NCBI RefSeq assembly: GCF_900143205.1
Contig: NZ_FRDH01000007.1
Location: 78,683-142,682, forward strand
Source: Butyrivibrio hungatei DSM 14810
Lineage (GTDB): Bacteria > Bacillota > Clostridia > Lachnospirales > Lachnospiraceae
Direction of reading: 5' to 3'
DNA length: 64,000 nucleotides
Shown here: positions 62,408 to 64,000 of the stretch, piece after piece
How positions within the stretch are numbered: position 1 is the stretch's first letter
Layout: every line of letters starts with the position of its first letter
Translations under genes and position numbers: made by a program
Notes under the pieces: generated by a model
The model's input: the letters and a program-made list of their open reading frames with translations, nothing else
What the model was told of the DNA's origin: nothing
Database searches by the model: none

Positions 62408-63397
62408 TCAGCAGATTATATCTTCATATTTGATGCGCACAAGTTCGTGCTTTACTGCTACTTTTCTGCCTTTTTCTCCGGACATTAATCTGTTAAGTTC
62501 CATGAGGCCTTCCTCGGAAATCTTGGCAAAGTCCTGTCTAACAGTATTCATCTGCTTGCCGGCATAGCCCATAAGGATGATTCCATCAAAACCACAGACA
62601 GGTCTGAAAATATCCATATCAATAAGGGCTTTCATGGCCCCGATTGCCATAATATCAGAAGCACATACTACACAATCTGAATTCTTGGCGTATTTCATAG
62701 TAAGCTCCCTTGCCCTAAGCTCAGAAAACTTACCATTTCTAACGGTGAGCTTACATTTCTTTTCATCGCAGAGCTTCTTGATGCCCTGGAGCCTTTCCTC
62801 TGTAACGTACCCGTCTTCGTCGCCTGCAAGGTACAGGATCTTTTTACATTTATTCTCTGTGATAGTCTTCTTGGCCACATCATACTGGGCCTTGGCGTGA
62901 TCAATGCTGATACTGGAGGTTGACTCATTTACCATTGGTGCATCCACAACTACGATCTTGAAATTGCCACTATCAATGAGCTTGTGCAGGGCCTTATCCT
63001 TGGTAGTCATGCCATATATGATGATTCCCTTGATGCCTTGCGATGCAAAATAGCTTGTAACCTCTGCAACGTCCATGTCTTCTATCATTGACGTGAAGAC
63101 AGTGATCACATCCAGCTGCAGCTCTTTTGCCTTATGAATAGCACCTGAAATGTACTGCATACTGATCTCATCGCTGGCCTGGGTATGTAAATTCAGCTTT
63201 ATCAAAAGAGCTACTCTTCCGGTTCTCTTGGAAGAAAGTGTGGCAGCTACTGCATTTGGTACAAATCCAAGTCTCTCAACAACTTCATTTACCTTATTTC
63301 TAGTCTCTTCGCTTACATTTGGATAGTTATTGAGTACCTTGGAAACTGTTGAAATAGCTACACCAGCTTCTTTTGCTACGTCTTTTATTGAAACCAT
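62408..63397 (-). CDS. LacI family transcriptional regulator
   Basis: The 329-residue protein has the LacI helix-turn-helix MVSIKDVAKEAGVAISTVSKVLNNYPNVSEETR, hinge helix PNAVAATLSS and periplasmic-binding-like sensor domain (VALLIKLNLHTQ, GIIIYGMTTKDKAL, VVVDAPMVNESTSSISID, VCGFDGIILM). GAGAGG is spaced for the ATG at 63397, five codons inside the open frame. It lies upstream of glgP in the same direction, with operators on both sides, so it is probably autoregulated and controls glgP and GH13. The inducer is likely maltose or a related sugar (inference). Confidence 0.93.
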   Translation of the reverse strand: MVSIKDVAKEAGVAISTVSKVLNNYPNVSEETRNKVNEVVERLGFVPNAVAATLSSKRTGRVALLIKLNLHTQASDEISMQYISGAIHKAKELQLDVITVFTSMIEDMDVAEVTSYFASQGIKGIIIYGMTTKDKALHKLIDSGNFKIVVVDAPMVNESTSSISIDHAKAQYDVAKKTITENKCKKILYLAGDEDGYVTEERLQGIKKLCDEKKCKLTVRNGKFSELRARELTMKYAKNSDCVVCASDIMAIGAMKALIDMDIFRPVCGFDGIILMGYAGKQMNTVRQDFAKISEEGLMELNRLMSGEKGRKVAVKHELVRIKYEDIIC

Positions 63398-63416
63398 TAT
63401 ATTCCCTCTCATGTCT

Positions 63417-63430
63417 GGAAATCGTTTTCC
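63417..63430. promoter_or_regulatory. LacI-type operator before the regulator gene
   Basis: GGAAATCGTTTTCC differs by one base from the glgP site and lies 19 bases before the LacI ATG, indicating autoregulation. Confidence 0.82.
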
Positions 63431-63470
63431 GTACTATTAATAATATCTACAAATCATTTTTTTGTCTACA

Positions 63471-63509
63471 ATAAAAAACGCTGTAACAAGGCTCTGCTAC
63501 GGCGTTTAT
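63471..63509 (-). terminator. Terminator after the 125-aa membrane protein gene
   Basis: On minus, AAACGCCGTA pairs with TACAGCGTTT (one G-U) around a 12-base loop, followed by TTTATTG after a T run. Confidence 0.75.
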
Positions 63510-63530
63510 GAATATTTAATATTTTTGATC

Positions 63531-63908
63531 TCAGACCCCAAGCAATAACAAGAGAAAAACTCCAACTACTGCTGAAAAAAGATTGGCAATGAGGCTGACT
63601 GAAAGGGCTCTGTTAAAAGAGATATCGTATATAGCCAGGTAATAGATAACGCCCTCAACAAGCACGATTGCCAGCTCTAGCACAAAATAGGTGAAACCAT
63701 ATTGAATGAAGTAGGCGTTTAATATAAGGTTCAAAATGCCATTTGTTACGATATTTACGCATATCAGCAATGGAATCTTGTATTTATACTCAGACTTTTT
63801 AAAGCCAATAAGAACAGGGGCCATTTCAAGGATTATAGTCACAAGGGCCAATATTCCGACCACGGTAATTCCTTCTAGGACTCCTTCAGGAGTAATCACA
63901 TACTTCAT
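63531..63908 (-). CDS. Small membrane protein, 125 aa, four helices
   Basis: I do not recognise this protein. It has about four membrane helices (residues about 12-35, 45-68, 72-95, 103-123), the first after a short MKYVITPEG start, and few charged residues between them (KKSEYKYK). It overlaps the upstream gene by 4 bases (ATGA), so the two are translationally coupled. It may be part of a small membrane complex. Confidence 0.65.
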   Translation of the reverse strand: MKYVITPEGVLEGITVVGILALVTIILEMAPVLIGFKKSEYKYKIPLLICVNIVTNGILNLILNAYFIQYGFTYFVLELAIVLVEGVIYYLAIYDISFNRALSVSLIANLFSAVVGVFLLLLLGV

Positions 63909-64000
63909 TTTTTACCATTCCTTTTCTTGATACCATGCACAATTGCGATTATAAGCGCAATTACAGCTGGAACTATGAGTATGAGAGCTCCAATAACAAT
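63905..64000 (-). CDS. C-terminus of a membrane protein, cut by window end
   Basis: The last 31 codons of a gene run from the window edge to a TGA that overlaps the next ATG. They encode a hydrophobic helix (IGALILIVPAVIALIIAIV) and a basic tail HGIKKRNGKK, so a membrane protein with a cytoplasmic C-terminus. No family can be named from this fragment. Confidence 0.7.
   Translation of the reverse strand: MVIGALILIVPAVIALIIAIVHGIKKRNGKK

Overview
The window is AT-rich and has the gene content of an anaerobic Gram-positive Firmicute of the Lachnospiraceae, most like Butyrivibrio or Pseudobutyrivibrio. The signs are a T-box on valS, AddAB, a stand-alone AICAR transformylase paired with an archaeal-type IMP cyclohydrolase, GH53 and GH13 glycan enzymes, glycogen phosphorylase under a LacI-type repressor, several GGDEF/EAL proteins and a flagellin. 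The taxon is an inference from gene content. No rRNA, tRNA, transposase or CRISPR array was recognised.

Layout. 1-8.8 kb: a tight minus-strand cluster running folC, a 54-aa protein, a zinc-ribbon/TPR membrane protein, an MBOAT/SGNH O-acylation pair, an 81-aa protein, RidA, a TPR lipoprotein, a discoidin-like protein and a truncated heparinase-like protein. 9-19.5 kb: valS with T-box, a TPR-GGDEF protein, a frameshifted nuclease-helicase, an HPr-like protein, asnA and hflX. 19.5-29.9 kb: TPP-riboswitch-controlled thiT on plus, converging on addBA, with an EAL protein upstream. 30-32.7 kb (plus): MocR regulator, ECF S component, TIGR01440 protein. 33.3-46.7 kb: purine genes under a ZTP riboswitch, GH53, GH13, a nucleoside phosphorylase-like gene, an AmmeMemoRadiSam pair, nagA, an aldehyde dehydrogenase and a DUF2804 protein. 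46.8-64 kb: an oversized flagellin, a TetR/MMPL/lipoprotein module, a sensor diguanylate cyclase, a DUF1266 membrane protein, glgP with its LacI regulator, and two small membrane proteins, the last cut by the window end.

Working together. GH13, glgP and the LacI gene carry related operators (GGAAA-CGTT-type palindromes), which suggests one alpha-glucan regulon. The MMPL promoter has its -35 box inside a TGACC-N3-GGTCA operator, probably for the divergent TetR protein. Thiamine, ZTP and uncharged tRNA are sensed by RNA leaders before thiT, purO-purH and valS.

The most unusual feature is in the intergenic DNA. Three loci (32.8, 36.9 and 40.4 kb) carry arrays of 37-bp palindromes (TTACCTGCAT...ATGCAGGTAA) repeating every 74-75 bp. 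A fourth locus (59.4 kb) has nearly the same geometry with different arms (TTAGCC.AA...TTC.GCTAA). I know of no described element with this design. Further repeats include a 149-bp imperfect palindrome between valS and folC and three GAGCC...GGCTC hairpins with a shared GGGA-type loop at gene 3' ends.
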